Of a stretch of DNA of 33,656 nt, positions 25,726 through 33,656 are shown in pieces. The position numbers and the translations under genes are program-made. The DNA is taken from contig QEVD01000057.1 in assembly GCA_003576975.1 (NCBI GenBank), forward strand, positions 1 to 33,656, written 5' to 3'. The number at the start of each line of letters is the position of its first letter. Position 1 is the stretch's first letter. The notes beneath the pieces were generated by a model. It searched no databases, was not told the origin of the DNA, and saw only the letters and a list, made by a program, of their open reading frames with translations. The DNA comes from Candidatus Zhuqueibacterota bacterium. Lineage in GTDB: Bacteria; Zhuqueibacterota; Zhuqueibacteria; Zhuqueibacterales; Zhuqueibacteraceae.

Positions 25726-26767
25726 CTATTGGCTGATATCGGTAGACAATTTAAATCGTACAATGCGATTATTGCCGGTATCGGCGACATATAGTGTTTG
25801 ATCGAAGAAGTTTTTCCCCGGCGCCGGCCTCGCCGAACGATTGCTGCTCTTCACCTGCCGCGGAAAATTTGAACAAGTAATTCAACTCCGCATCGATCAC
25901 ATAAATATTCCCCTCCGTGTCCAGTGTGACATCCTCCGGTTGCGCAAACTTATCAATGGCAAAAAGATCAAAGTTGCCTGCCGCGGGATTCAAGCGCGCG
26001 GCGTAACCGAATTCACCGGGCGTCAGCCATTGCACTTTGAAGGAGTTTTGGCCGATCATGCAAAAAATAAAATCCCCTGAAAAATCACGCAATGCTGTAA
26101 TCCCGCTCGGACTCGAGGCCGACAAAATGCCCAGACCGTTCGCTTCGAGGTTGATCGCGTCTGGAACTCTCACTTGAAAACCTTCCGGAAAAATCAGAAC
26201 CTGGTTGTCATTCTTGTCTCCGCCGGTTGCCGTGACAAAGTAGGAGATTGTACCGCGCCCCTGCGTGCTCGTCAACAAGGCGGCGATTGCGGTATAGCGC
26301 CGGTCGGGGTTGTCGACTTCTTCAAAAACCAATTCCACCGGCGCCGCCGCGATTTGATGCTGCACCGCCGTCAAGTTGATGCGATAGATCTTGTTGCTGT
26401 CCGTCACGATCAGCAAATTCAGTTTCGAGTCTTGCGTCAGCGCCACAGGATTGTCGATGGTTTGCGACTGGTCGAGAATGTTGCCTGCCAAATCGAGCAT
26501 AAGAATGCGATCGTTACCGGTGTCGGCAATATAAATCAAAGGCTCGCGGCCAATCAAAATATCCTGCGGTTGATTCAAGCTGTAGCCTGCGGCCGCATCC
26601 CATACCGGGCGAAGTTGAATGTAAGTCGTATCGCTCACGATGGTCGAGCCGCCGCCCTCCTCCGGTTGTTGCGGCAGCGGAAATTTTTCGCCGCCGCAAG
26701 CCAGAAGTAAGAACGCGACAAGAATGAGCAAACCAGCGGCGAGATTAAGCGCTTTGCCAAAATTCAT
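25726..26767 (-). pseudogene. NHL-repeat lipoprotein with a frameshift near its C-terminus
   Basis: Starts at the ATG at 26767 with a lipoprotein signal (LLILVAFLLLAC, Cys at the lipobox) and continues as an NHL-type propeller (PLIYIADTGNDRILMLDLAGN; IYVIDAELNYLFKFSAAGE). The open frame closes at 25769 with an unnatural tail (KLLRSNTICRRYRQ). Just past a GGGGAAAAA run at about 25811-25819, another frame continues the last blade properly as [17 protein letters not shown] and stops at 25726. The gene thus carries a small indel or deletion, or there is a sequencing error at the homopolymer. Without the last blade the propeller would not close. The start overlaps the end of the FAD-subunit gene by 23 bases, so it is co-transcribed with the molybdenum hydroxylase genes. 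Confidence 0.7.
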
Positions 26768-27608
26768 ATAAAGCCCTTTTGAGAATGTTTCCAGAAACGA
26801 GACGGCGATAGTCTTCAGTTGAGCGTACATCCGTAATTGGCCGGACTTCCTGCATAGCCGTTTGCCCGGCTTGTTCGATCAACGCCTCGGTCAGCCGTTT
26901 TCCGTTTAGCAAGGCCTCGGTTTGCGGCGTGCGGATCACAGTCGGCGCCACGCTGCCGTAGGCAATTTTGATGAAACTGATTTCATGTTCGGCCGTTTTT
27001 TGCGCGCGCAGCGCCAAAACGATTTTGGAAATCGCCTGCGCCTGCCGCGTGCCGACTTTGCGGAAATATTGCCAATCGTTTTTTGCCGATTTGGGCAAAT
27101 AAATTGCAAGCAGCAGTTCTTCCGGCGCCAGTTTGGTTTTGCGATAGCCGGTATAAAATTCATCAAAAGCGATTGTGCGCGTGCCTTGCGCGCTGCCCAC
27201 TTCCAAAACCGCATCAAGAACCGCCAGCACCGGCAGCGTGTCGCCTGCCGGCGAAGCATTGACAATGTTGCCGCCCAACGTGCCGCGATTTTGAATCTGC
27301 GTTGCGCCCACGAGTTTAGCCGCTTCGATCAAAATCGGCGCATGCTGCTGCACCAGCGCGGAACGAATGATTTGCGTGTAAGTCGTCAACGCGCCGATGC
27401 GAATCATATCATTTGATTCGCCAATGCCGCGCAATTCTGCCAATTTCCAAATATTTAAATACGCGGGATGCTGCTCGACGCGCGCGTGCAACGTCACCAT
27501 CAAATCCGTGCCGCCCGCCAGTACTTTGACGCCTTCTCGTTCTTGTTGGAGAATAGCGTAAGCCTCAGCGAGGGTTTTAGGCGAATGCGTTTTTATGGTC
27601 GAAATCAT
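26745..27608 (-). CDS. Molybdenum hydroxylase FAD-binding subunit (XdhB/CoxM-like)
   Basis: A 287-aa subunit that passes electrons from the Fe-S subunit to the final acceptor via FAD. FAD-contact motifs are VLAGGTDLMV (29-38) and TLGGNIVNASPAGDTLPVL (110-128). The C-terminal CO-dehydrogenase flavoprotein domain follows (about 180-285). Length is normal for the family. It lies 98 bases downstream of the 2Fe-2S gene on the same strand; the spacer contains an inverted repeat. Its catalytic partner is probably the molybdopterin subunit at 30588-32987. Confidence 0.93.
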   Translation of the reverse strand: MISTIKTHSPKTLAEAYAILQQEREGVKVLAGGTDLMVTLHARVEQHPAYLNIWKLAELRGIGESNDMIRIGALTTYTQIIRSALVQQHAPILIEAAKLVGATQIQNRGTLGGNIVNASPAGDTLPVLAVLDAVLEVGSAQGTRTIAFDEFYTGYRKTKLAPEELLLAIYLPKSAKNDWQYFRKVGTRQAQAISKIVLALRAQKTAEHEISFIKIAYGSVAPTVIRTPQTEALLNGKRLTEALIEQAGQTAMQEVRPITDVRSTEDYRRLVSGNILKRALYEFWQSA

Positions 27609-27641
27609 TTTCTTTTTTGCCCGTTACGAGAGTTGCAAGAT

Positions 27642-27696
27642 GGATTGGTGGATCAGCGGGGCCTATTCATCGAGCAATCCAACGATCCATCAATCC
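27642..27696. repeat. Inverted repeat between the FeS and FAD subunit genes
   Basis: GGATTGGTGGAT (27642-27653) pairs with ATCCATCAATCC (27685-27696), with one G-T pair. This could be a hairpin in the mRNA that tunes expression of the FAD subunit, or a small mobile repeat. Confidence 0.5.
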
Positions 27697-27706
27697 ATTT
27701 ATCCAG

Positions 27707-28174
27707 TCATACTTTTTCCGGCTGGCCTGCTGCCGCGGCAATGGCGTCAAAAATTTTCATGTAGCCGGTACACCGGCAGAGATTGCCGGCAATTGCTTCT
27801 TTGATCTCGGCGCGCGAGGGCTTGGCCTTCTCATTTAAGAATGCCGTCGCGGCCATCAACATGCCGGGCGTGCAAATGCCGCATTGTGCCCCGCCGTGGT
27901 CGAGAAACGCTTGTTGCACGTGGCTCAATCGCCCGTCTTGCGCCAGGCCCTCGACGGTGATGATCGTGCTACCCTCCGCCTGGCAAAGCGGCACCAGGCA
28001 CGAATTCACGACTTCGCCATCGAGAATCACCGAGCACGAACCGCATTCGCCTTCGCCGCAGCCCTCTTTCGAGCCGGTGAGACGCAAATCCTCGCGCAAA
28101 ACATCGAGCAAGCGCTTCATCGGCGGCAAATCGAGATCGTAAGATTTGTTGTTGACTTGGAAGCGGATTGGCAT
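27707..28174 (-). CDS. Molybdenum hydroxylase 2Fe-2S subunit (XdhC/CoxS-like)
   Basis: A 155-aa iron-sulfur subunit. The plant-ferredoxin-type cluster is bound by Cys39, 44, 47 and 59 (GCGEGECGSCSVILDG ... SCLVP). The second cluster is bound by Cys98, 101, 133 and 135 (CGICTPGM and NLCRCTGY). It relays electrons from the molybdenum site to FAD. Length and all eight cysteines are normal. It heads the FeS-FAD-lipoprotein gene run. Confidence 0.95.
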   Translation of the reverse strand: MPIRFQVNNKSYDLDLPPMKRLLDVLREDLRLTGSKEGCGEGECGSCSVILDGEVVNSCLVPLCQAEGSTIITVEGLAQDGRLSHVQQAFLDHGGAQCGICTPGMLMAATAFLNEKAKPSRAEIKEAIAGNLCRCTGYMKIFDAIAAAAGQPEKV

Positions 28175-28368
28175 TCTTTTCTTTGTTGGAAGAGGTTATG
28201 GGATTTTAGTTTTTACAGAAATCTTGTCCGTTAGGCAATCATACTCCGGTCGCTTTTCTCTTGCCTTAATTATCGCCAGCGCGCCGGATTCGCATCTCAG
28301 ATGGAAATTTGAATCAAGGCCCAGCTTGCCTGCATTAACACGGCACACATGCTTTTTTAACTGCGGTT

Positions 28369-28857
28369 CTATGCTAAAAGCTGGGGATTGAGTCGCCACG
28401 TTGCATAGGTGAGCGCTGCTGCAAAAGTCACCCATGCGAGGTATGGCAGAAGCAATATCCCGGCAAGCGGCCGTACGCGCCAGAAGGCCACAATCGTCGC
28501 GAAAATCAATGCCCAGAGAATGATGATTTCTACGAACGCCAATGCGCCCTGATGCCAAACAAAGAACAGCCAGGTCCAAAGTGCGTTCACCGCGAGTTGA
28601 ATCAAAAACAGTAAGAGGGCCATGCCTGCGCCGTGAAAGCCCTGCTTTCGCCAAACGAGCCAGGCAGCCGTGCCCATCAGGAGATACAGCACGCTCCAGA
28701 CCGGGCCGAAGAGCGATGCCGGAGGCGCCCATGCCGGGCGCGTGAGTGCTTGATAAAATTCCCCGGCATTGGCTGAAGCGACACCGCCTACCGCTGCTGC
28801 TGCAAAGCTAATTGCGAGCCAGCCGAGAAAGCCAAGAGCTTGCTTGGATTTGTTCAT
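28369..28857 (-). CDS. tspO: TspO/MBR family tryptophan-rich membrane protein
   Basis: About 162 aa from the ATG at 28857 (MNKSKQALGF); an in-frame start five codons upstream (28872) is possible. Five hydrophobic helices and family signatures are visible: FYQALTRPAWAPPASLFGPVWSVLYLLMG after helix 1, NALWTWLFF in helix 3, and AALTYATWRLN at the end. TspO proteins bind porphyrins and related ligands in the membrane and act in stress and tetrapyrrole homeostasis. It lies between an MgtC-family gene and the molybdenum hydroxylase FeS gene, all on the minus strand. No functional link to them is apparent. Confidence 0.93.
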   Translation of the reverse strand: MNKSKQALGFLGWLAISFAAAAVGGVASANAGEFYQALTRPAWAPPASLFGPVWSVLYLLMGTAAWLVWRKQGFHGAGMALLLFLIQLAVNALWTWLFFVWHQGALAFVEIIILWALIFATIVAFWRVRPLAGILLLPYLAWVTFAAALTYATWRLNPQLLA

Positions 28858-28990
28858 CTGAACCATAACCATTTTGTGATGGACTTGCTCAGCTTCGGAC
28901 CTGTGTGAACTCGATCAAGCGGGATAATGTTATTAAGCATTGCGCAGCAGTTTGGGATGCTCGCCAAATTCCGAGTGTACAAAGTTCTTG

Positions 28991-29473
28991 TCAATCTGCC
29001 TTTGGCTTACTGCCCATCCGGCCCAGTGCCCGTTCAAAAAAACGCTCGACCGGCTCGCCCACGACCAGGACAATCAGTACCAAACTGACGGCGATGATCA
29101 CGCCGATCCAATATCCTATTCCGCACAAAATTCCCAGCGAGGCTGCCACCCAAATTGTTGCGGCCGTGGTCAACCCGCGCACATGACCTCCCTCGTCACG
29201 CAGGATTACGCCGGCTCCCAGAAAACCCAATCCCGTGATGATGCCCTGCATGACGCGACTCAACGCATCCGTGCCGGCGACGCCCTGACTCAACGATAAA
29301 TGGATTGACGACAATGTAAAAAGCGCGGCTCCCAGCGTAACCAGAGCATGCGTGCGCAAGCCTGCCGGCTTTCCTTTCAGTTCCCGGTTCAGGCCGATGG
29401 CGCATCCGACGGCAGTCGCCGCAACCAGGCGCAGGATGACTTCGCCGATTTCCAAATTATCGGCTGGGTTCAT
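28991..29473 (-). CDS. MgtC/SapB family membrane protein
   Basis: A 160-aa membrane protein with about four helices. Family signatures are ILRLVAATAVGCAIGLNRELKGKPAGLRTHALVTLGAAL in two consecutive stretches, IITGLGFLGAGVILRDEG and VRGLTTAATIWVAASLGI. MgtC proteins modulate F-type ATP synthase or Mg2+ and acid stress; the exact role here is unknown, and no long C-terminal cytosolic domain is present. The start is the ATG at 29473, which has AAGGAG 6 bases upstream; longer readings extend into the neighbouring gene. The DUF5919-like gene ends 10 bases upstream, so the two are probably in one operon. Confidence 0.9.
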   Translation of the reverse strand: MNPADNLEIGEVILRLVAATAVGCAIGLNRELKGKPAGLRTHALVTLGAALFTLSSIHLSLSQGVAGTDALSRVMQGIITGLGFLGAGVILRDEGGHVRGLTTAATIWVAASLGILCGIGYWIGVIIAVSLVLIVLVVGEPVERFFERALGRMGSKPKAD

Positions 29474-29479
29474 TGAATT

Positions 29480-29485
29480 CTCCTT
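29480..29485 (-). promoter_or_regulatory. Shine-Dalgarno AAGGAG of the MgtC-family gene
   Basis: Lies 6 bases before the ATG at 29473 and overlaps the stop codon of the upstream gene; it decides the start. Confidence 0.7.
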
Positions 29486-30317
29486 ATCCGAGATCGTGCC
29501 TAGCGGAGTCAATCTCTCCAACCACCCGCACGGTCTGAATGATTCGCTCTTCTGCCGTTTCAGCCAACTCTTTGAGAGGAATGGAGTCTTCCCAGTGTTT
29601 GTTGAACTGATCGAGAAAGTTGCGAAACAAGTTCTCCTCCTGTTCATCGATTGAATGATGAGTCAACTCGAAGAAAGGGCGCCGCTCGGGCGAGCATTGA
29701 TACAACTGAAGATCAACTCGGATTCTGCCGTGAGGCTTTGAGGCGTCAAAAATCATGACCGTCAGCGCCGGGATCGCATTGCTCAACCTGGCCTCGATAT
29801 CGTAGCGTGAGTTGTTGAGCTCCTGGAGGTAATCGATGGACAGTTCAATTTCGCTTTTGAATCGGTTCGGGTTTGTGCCCTTCCAACTGGCAATTGCTTT
29901 GAGAGCCGGGCTGGCAGGGTTGGTCAGAATGAATCTGATCCTGCATCCTTCGGCAGCCTTCTGCATGAAAAATTTGTGGTAGCGCGGTACCAGTTGGGCC
30001 AATGATCCGCCGCTGATGAGGATTTCCTGTGCCGGTTTGGCATAGGCCTCGAAAGGCGTCCAGTCGGTCGGAATATTGAAAAAGTTTCTCTTGCCATGTC
30101 TGATTTCCGATAGAGCTCGTTCCATCCTCTCGAAGTAACCCCATCGCTCTGCCAGCATGGCAAAAGCGATCACACCCAAAACAAAGAGTATGACCTTGAG
30201 CAAAACATCGGAATGAGGCTGAATAATATCGAAAACAAGAAAACCAAAAGTGATGACCAGTGCCGAGGTGAGAGGTATGTTTTCGGGTTTCAGCAGAAAT
30301 TTTACCATTTCTTTCAT
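29484..30317 (-). CDS. Membrane-anchored DUF5919-like protein
   Basis: A 277-aa protein with two N-terminal membrane helices (about 14-32 and 38-56), a short charged linker, and a cytosolic domain from about 85. The domain has ILISGGSLAQLVPRYHKFFMQKAAEGCRIRFILTNP split by turns, then ARLSNAIPALTVMIFD and FFELTHHS. This resembles the DUF5919/phospholipase-D-like fold seen in many signalling or defence contexts, but I see no HKD motif, so it may bind rather than cleave. It lies 10 bases upstream of the MgtC-family gene and may regulate or accompany it. Family match is by eye. Confidence 0.6.
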   Translation of the reverse strand: MKEMVKFLLKPENIPLTSALVITFGFLVFDIIQPHSDVLLKVILFVLGVIAFAMLAERWGYFERMERALSEIRHGKRNFFNIPTDWTPFEAYAKPAQEILISGGSLAQLVPRYHKFFMQKAAEGCRIRFILTNPASPALKAIASWKGTNPNRFKSEIELSIDYLQELNNSRYDIEARLSNAIPALTVMIFDASKPHGRIRVDLQLYQCSPERRPFFELTHHSIDEQEENLFRNFLDQFNKHWEDSIPLKELAETAEERIIQTVRVVGEIDSARHDLG

Positions 30318-30587
30318 CGCTGCACCCCTTTCAACTGGTTCCCTCTATTTTTATAGCTGATATTTAAAATGTCCTTTTAACTGTCAATTTTGTGCGTTTC
30401 GTTTCTACACTCAGCCGCCGGAGCGCCGGCCTTCAGTTTTGTCATGTGGGGATCTCGCTTAACTAAGTCTACGGCCGTGAATGCTTCCGACCAGCTCTAC
30501 GGCCTCGGGAATTTTTCTGTAAGGGTTGAACTGCAAACCGAACGGTCGAGCTGAGTTTGCGGTTGAGACGACCGGCTATCAACCTCA

Positions 30588-32909
30588 TCACTTTTCGTTC
30601 GCATGCCACCGCATCAACCTCTCCGGCGTAATTGGCACCTCCTCTGGCATGACACCAACCGCCTGCCACACCGCTGCGGCAACGGCCGCCGCGCCGCCGT
30701 CCATGGGTAATTCACCTACGCCTTTTGCGCCGTGCGGGCCGTAGGGATAGGGATTCTCGATCAAGATCACACGCATCTCCGGTGTATCCAATGAAGTCGG
30801 AATGAGGCAATTCGTCATACGATTGTTGTGCACTTTGCCGTTTTGCATGATCACTTCTTCAATTGTCGCGTGGCCGACCGCCTGCAACGAACCGCCTTCA
30901 ATTTGGCCTTCGAGCAAAAGCGGATGCAGTGCCTTGCCGCAATCGATCGCTGAAACGAATTCCAGCACTTTGATTTCGTACGTGTCCAAGTCAACCTCGA
31001 CTTTCGCTACATCCGCGCCCCAGCCGAAAACAGGATATGCGTCGCCGCGATAGGTGGCGTCATCCCATTGAATGTCTGAGGGGAGGGAGTAGCCATGCAA
31101 CACTTTGACATTGCCCTCGCGCGCCAGATATTCTTTGGCAAGATCGGCAAAACTCGACATGCTGCGGCCCTCGGCCCACAACTCGCCGTTGCGCAGCGCC
31201 ACGGCATGCGCGCCCCATTTTTCCCGGCCAAAAGCTTCAAGTTTATTCTTGAGAATATAAGCCGCGTCCTGCAAAGCTTTGCCGACAATCATGCAGGTGC
31301 GCGAGGCCACCGTCGGGCCGCTGTCAGGCACATGCGCGGTGTTGGGTTGCGCGAATTCAACGTCATCATAAGTCACGCCCAGCGCTTCTGCGGCAAGCTG
31401 GCAAAAAATGGTTTCCGTGCCTTGCCCCATTTCAATCGAACTGGTGAGCACACGCGCTTTTCCGTCTTCAGTCAATTCCAGTCCGGCGCGCGTGGGCAAG
31501 CGCGTTTCACCGCTGCCGGTGAAACCGGCGCCGTGATAGAAGAGGGATAAACCCACGCCCACGCGTTTATCCGAGCCGTTTTGCTTTTGCGCCGCGGCAT
31601 ACTCAGCCAGATAATTCGAATTCCTAACCGCGGCCTCCAAAACTTGTTCAGCGCTGACGCTGAGATTGAGGGTTTGCCCGGTTGCGGTAACCTCGCCTCC
31701 GCGCAACAAATTCTTTTGCCGAATTTCGAGCGGTGACATGCCGAGCGTTTGCGCGATTTGATTCATGTGCATTTCATAAGCAAAACAGGTTTGCGGCGCG
31801 CCAAAGCCACGAAAAGCGCCGGCCGGCGGGGTGTTGGTTGCCATCACCCGCGCACGGATGCGCACGTTCGGGCAATTGTAAGGCCCGAGCGCGTGAATCG
31901 CGCCGCGCGAAAGCACCACGGCGCTCAACGTGGCATAAGCGCCGCCGTCCATGATGACATCGATATCCGCCGCAACCAACTTGCCGTCTTGCGTCACGCC
32001 GGTTTTATGATGCACGATTGCGGCATGCCGCTTCGTCGTGGCAGCAATGTCTTCCGAACGATCGTAAATCAGCTTCACCGGCCTGCCGGATTTGCGCGCC
32101 AGCAACGCCGCGTGTCCGGCGATCATGTTGGGATATTCTTCCTTGCCGCCGAATGCGCCGCCGGTCACGGTTTGAATCACAATGACTTTGTCGTCGGGTA
32201 AATCAAACAGCGTTTTGAGTGCTTTGTGAACATAGTACGGACATTGCAACGAGCCTTGCACGGTGATTGAGCCGTCCGCGCCCGGAATGGCTATCATGCC
32301 TTGCGGCTCGATGTAAATATGTTCCTGCAAACCGGTGCGATACGTGCCCTCGACAATCTTGTCGGCTTGCGCAAAACCGGCATCCAAGTCGCCGCGTTCG
32401 ATAAGAAAACTTTTGATAACGTTGTTTGATTTGTGAATGATCATGCCGGCATCGCCGCTTTCGCCGGCGGTGATCGCTTGTTCCATCGAGAGAATCGCCG
32501 ACTTTTCTTCATAACTGATATGAATATGTTTCGCCGCTTCTTCTATGGCTTCGCGATTTTTGCCAGCGATTAAAAGTATAGGCTCGTCGTGATGCAGGAT
32601 TTCTTTTTCAACGAGCAGAGGCTGATCATCCTCAATCAATGCGACGATATTTTTGCCGGGAATGTCGCGGTAATCAGCGATGATGATTTGCGACCAATCA
32701 AATTGTGGATCAAATTTAATTTCTTTGATCACGCCGCGTGCGATGGTGCTGCGCACGGTTTTGCCATGCAGCATGTTGGGATAGGAGAGATCATCGACAT
32801 ATTGGGCCTGGCCCGTCACTTTGGTCTGGCCTTCTTTGCGCAAAACATTGGTACCGACGATTGGCACGGTGGGAGAAAGTGTTGGCGCTGCTTGATCTTC
32901 GCGATACAT
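30588..32909 (-). CDS. Molybdenum hydroxylase catalytic (molybdopterin) subunit, xanthine dehydrogenase family
   Basis: About 773 aa from the ATG at 32909 (MYREDQAAPTL); the frame is open 26 codons further upstream to 32987, but that extension looks unlike the family. It hydroxylates an aldehyde or N-heterocycle at a Mo-cytosine/guanine dinucleotide centre. Visible motifs (numbered from 32987): VTGGAFGGKEEYP (274-286), PAGAFRGFGAPQT (388-400), EMGQGTETIF (519-528) and the catalytic Glu759 in AKGVGEL. The substrate (purine, aldehyde, nicotinate or other) cannot be read. Its FeS and FAD partners lie 2.4 kb downstream on the same strand, after three unrelated genes. No XdhC-type maturation factor is in the window. 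Confidence 0.9.
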   Translation of the reverse strand: MYREDQAAPTLSPTVPIVGTNVLRKEGQTKVTGQAQYVDDLSYPNMLHGKTVRSTIARGVIKEIKFDPQFDWSQIIIADYRDIPGKNIVALIEDDQPLLVEKEILHHDEPILLIAGKNREAIEEAAKHIHISYEEKSAILSMEQAITAGESGDAGMIIHKSNNVIKSFLIERGDLDAGFAQADKIVEGTYRTGLQEHIYIEPQGMIAIPGADGSITVQGSLQCPYYVHKALKTLFDLPDDKVIVIQTVTGGAFGGKEEYPNMIAGHAALLARKSGRPVKLIYDRSEDIAATTKRHAAIVHHKTGVTQDGKLVAADIDVIMDGGAYATLSAVVLSRGAIHALGPYNCPNVRIRARVMATNTPPAGAFRGFGAPQTCFAYEMHMNQIAQTLGMSPLEIRQKNLLRGGEVTATGQTLNLSVSAEQVLEAAVRNSNYLAEYAAAQKQNGSDKRVGVGLSLFYHGAGFTGSGETRLPTRAGLELTEDGKARVLTSSIEMGQGTETIFCQLAAEALGVTYDDVEFAQPNTAHVPDSGPTVASRTCMIVGKALQDAAYILKNKLEAFGREKWGAHAVALRNGELWAEGRSMSSFADLAKEYLAREGNVKVLHGYSLPSDIQWDDATYRGDAYPVFGWGADVAKVEVDLDTYEIKVLEFVSAIDCGKALHPLLLEGQIEGGSLQAVGHATIEEVIMQNGKVHNNRMTNCLIPTSLDTPEMRVILIENPYPYGPHGAKGVGELPMDGGAAAVAAAVWQAVGVMPEEVPITPERLMRWHANEK

Positions 32910-33077
32910 GGCAAAGCCCGTGATTAAAGTAGTGAAGGGCGCTTTTGTTCTTGCTTCAAGAACAAAAAATTCATCTTCAATACACACAAGTCAGGATTCG
33001 GCAAAATAAAAAGATTTGAAGGAAAGGCAAGGCTTTATTCTTCCCGGGGTGGCGCGAATTGTTTTAAGCTCGGCGGT

Positions 33078-33656
33078 TCAGTTTTTGGCTTTTAGAATAT
33101 TTTCCAACGCAGCCTCCACCTCACGCACGGTGAAAACAATGCGTTGTGTCGAGATGCCGTAACGATTCCCGACAAATGGCTCATGCAGTACTTTGCCGTT
33201 CGGCGAGAGCAGCCAAATCGCGGGCAGCGAATGGCTTTGTTTGTCCGAGCAGGGCTTGAGTTTGCCCATCCAGGCCAAAATCGAATCGGAGAACGCAACC
33301 CCGTTCGCCAGCTTTTGGTGATTGAACATCAAACGAAACTTGGGATCGAAGTAAATCTTATCAAACGGAATGACGTGAGTGTTCTGCAAGTCATACGTCG
33401 CTTGCACGAAGCTCTCGAACGCTTGACGCCAGTCTTCACTGGTTTCAGGCAGGGCGAGAAATGTGTCGCCGGGATAGCCGTAATCTTGTTCGCTGTAAAC
33501 CGGTGGGCAGGCCACGGCAACAAAGGTGACGCCGGCTTCGCGATATTTGAGATAAAGATAATTTGAAATAGGCAGGTCATTGAAGGAATCATTGCACCAA
33601 ATGCCGCCATAAGTTTCCACCGGGCTGGCGCTGGCACCGCCGAAAAGCAGGAGATA
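33078..33656 (-). CDS. Thioredoxin-like (redoxin) protein, 5' end beyond the window
   Basis: At least 193 residues; the frame runs off the right edge (LLLFGGASASPVETYGGIWCND), so the start is missing. A beta-alpha-beta thioredoxin-like pattern is suggested by VTFVAVACPPVYSEQDYG, HVIPFDKIYFD and LPAIWLLSPNGKVLHEPFVG, the last matching the cis-Pro and following strand of AhpC/TSA/redoxin proteins. A classic CxxC is not visible in this part. Could be a periplasmic or lipoprotein oxidoreductase. It ends 168 bases before the molybdenum subunit start. Confidence 0.5.
   Translation of the reverse strand, partial: YLLLFGGASASPVETYGGIWCNDSFNDLPISNYLYLKYREAGVTFVAVACPPVYSEQDYGYPGDTFLALPETSEDWRQAFESFVQATYDLQNTHVIPFDKIYFDPKFRLMFNHQKLANGVAFSDSILAWMGKLKPCSDKQSHSLPAIWLLSPNGKVLHEPFVGNRYGISTQRIVFTVREVEAALENILKAKN

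Noticed and set aside
30400-30450. GC-rich hairpin GCCGG-CGCT-CCGGC as a terminator after the molybdopterin subunit gene
   Set aside because: Only a five-base stem with no following T-run on the minus strand.
1-33656. tRNA, rRNA, CRISPR array or transposase genes
   Set aside because: I saw no cloverleaf or rRNA signature, no regularly spaced direct repeats with spacers, and no recognisable transposase or integrase; reading by eye could miss a degenerate one.

Overview
The window is a bacterial chromosome segment of moderate G+C. Small-type PurL, signal-peptide hydrolases, NHL-repeat propellers, TspO, a molybdenum hydroxylase and a Cys-type C-terminal sorting tail suggest a Gram-negative, FCB-like environmental bacterium such as candidate division KSB1. 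That placement is inference from gene style; no rRNA or other marker is present. I found no tRNA, rRNA, CRISPR array or complete IS element.

Layout. 1-3563 (minus): purL preceded by a coupled NHL-repeat gene. 3500-4058: AT-rich, apparently decayed DNA. 4059-10581 (minus): a tight three-gene cassette, the most unusual part of the window. Its first gene (535 aa) has a helical N-terminus and two TIR-like nucleotide-binding-like domains. Its second (838 aa) is a Topo VI-B/GHKL-type ATPase with a candidate Topo VI-A/Spo11-like TOPRIM near the C-terminus. Its third (795 aa) joins two more TIR-like domains in frame to S1 domains 2-6 of a ribosomal-protein-S1-like protein. 10918-15849 (minus): uvrC, an ion-transporter-superfamily permease and a membrane GT-C glycosyltransferase.

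16260-22943 (plus): FAH-family hydrolase/isomerase, subtilisin-like protease with a C-terminal sorting tail, threonine/serine dehydratase and secreted M14 carboxypeptidase. 23303-25694 (plus): a membrane alpha/beta hydrolase and a small HExxH (ImmA/IrrE-like) protein. 25726-32987 (minus): a molybdenum hydroxylase whose catalytic subunit is separated from its FeS and FAD subunits by a DUF5919-like membrane protein, an MgtC-family protein and TspO. A frameshifted NHL lipoprotein follows the FAD subunit. 33078-33656 (minus): a thioredoxin-like protein cut by the window edge.

The cassette looks like a candidate conflict/defence system. It has 2- and 8-bp intergenic spacings, and both TIR-like proteins have the same arrangement: the first copy keeps the family's key Glu and the second has Ala there. 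Nucleotide chemistry, a DNA-acting ATPase and an RNA/ribosome-binding module may work together. The housekeeping and catabolic genes on either side look ordinary. Intergenic spaces also carry a small family of palindromic GCGAAT-type repeats.
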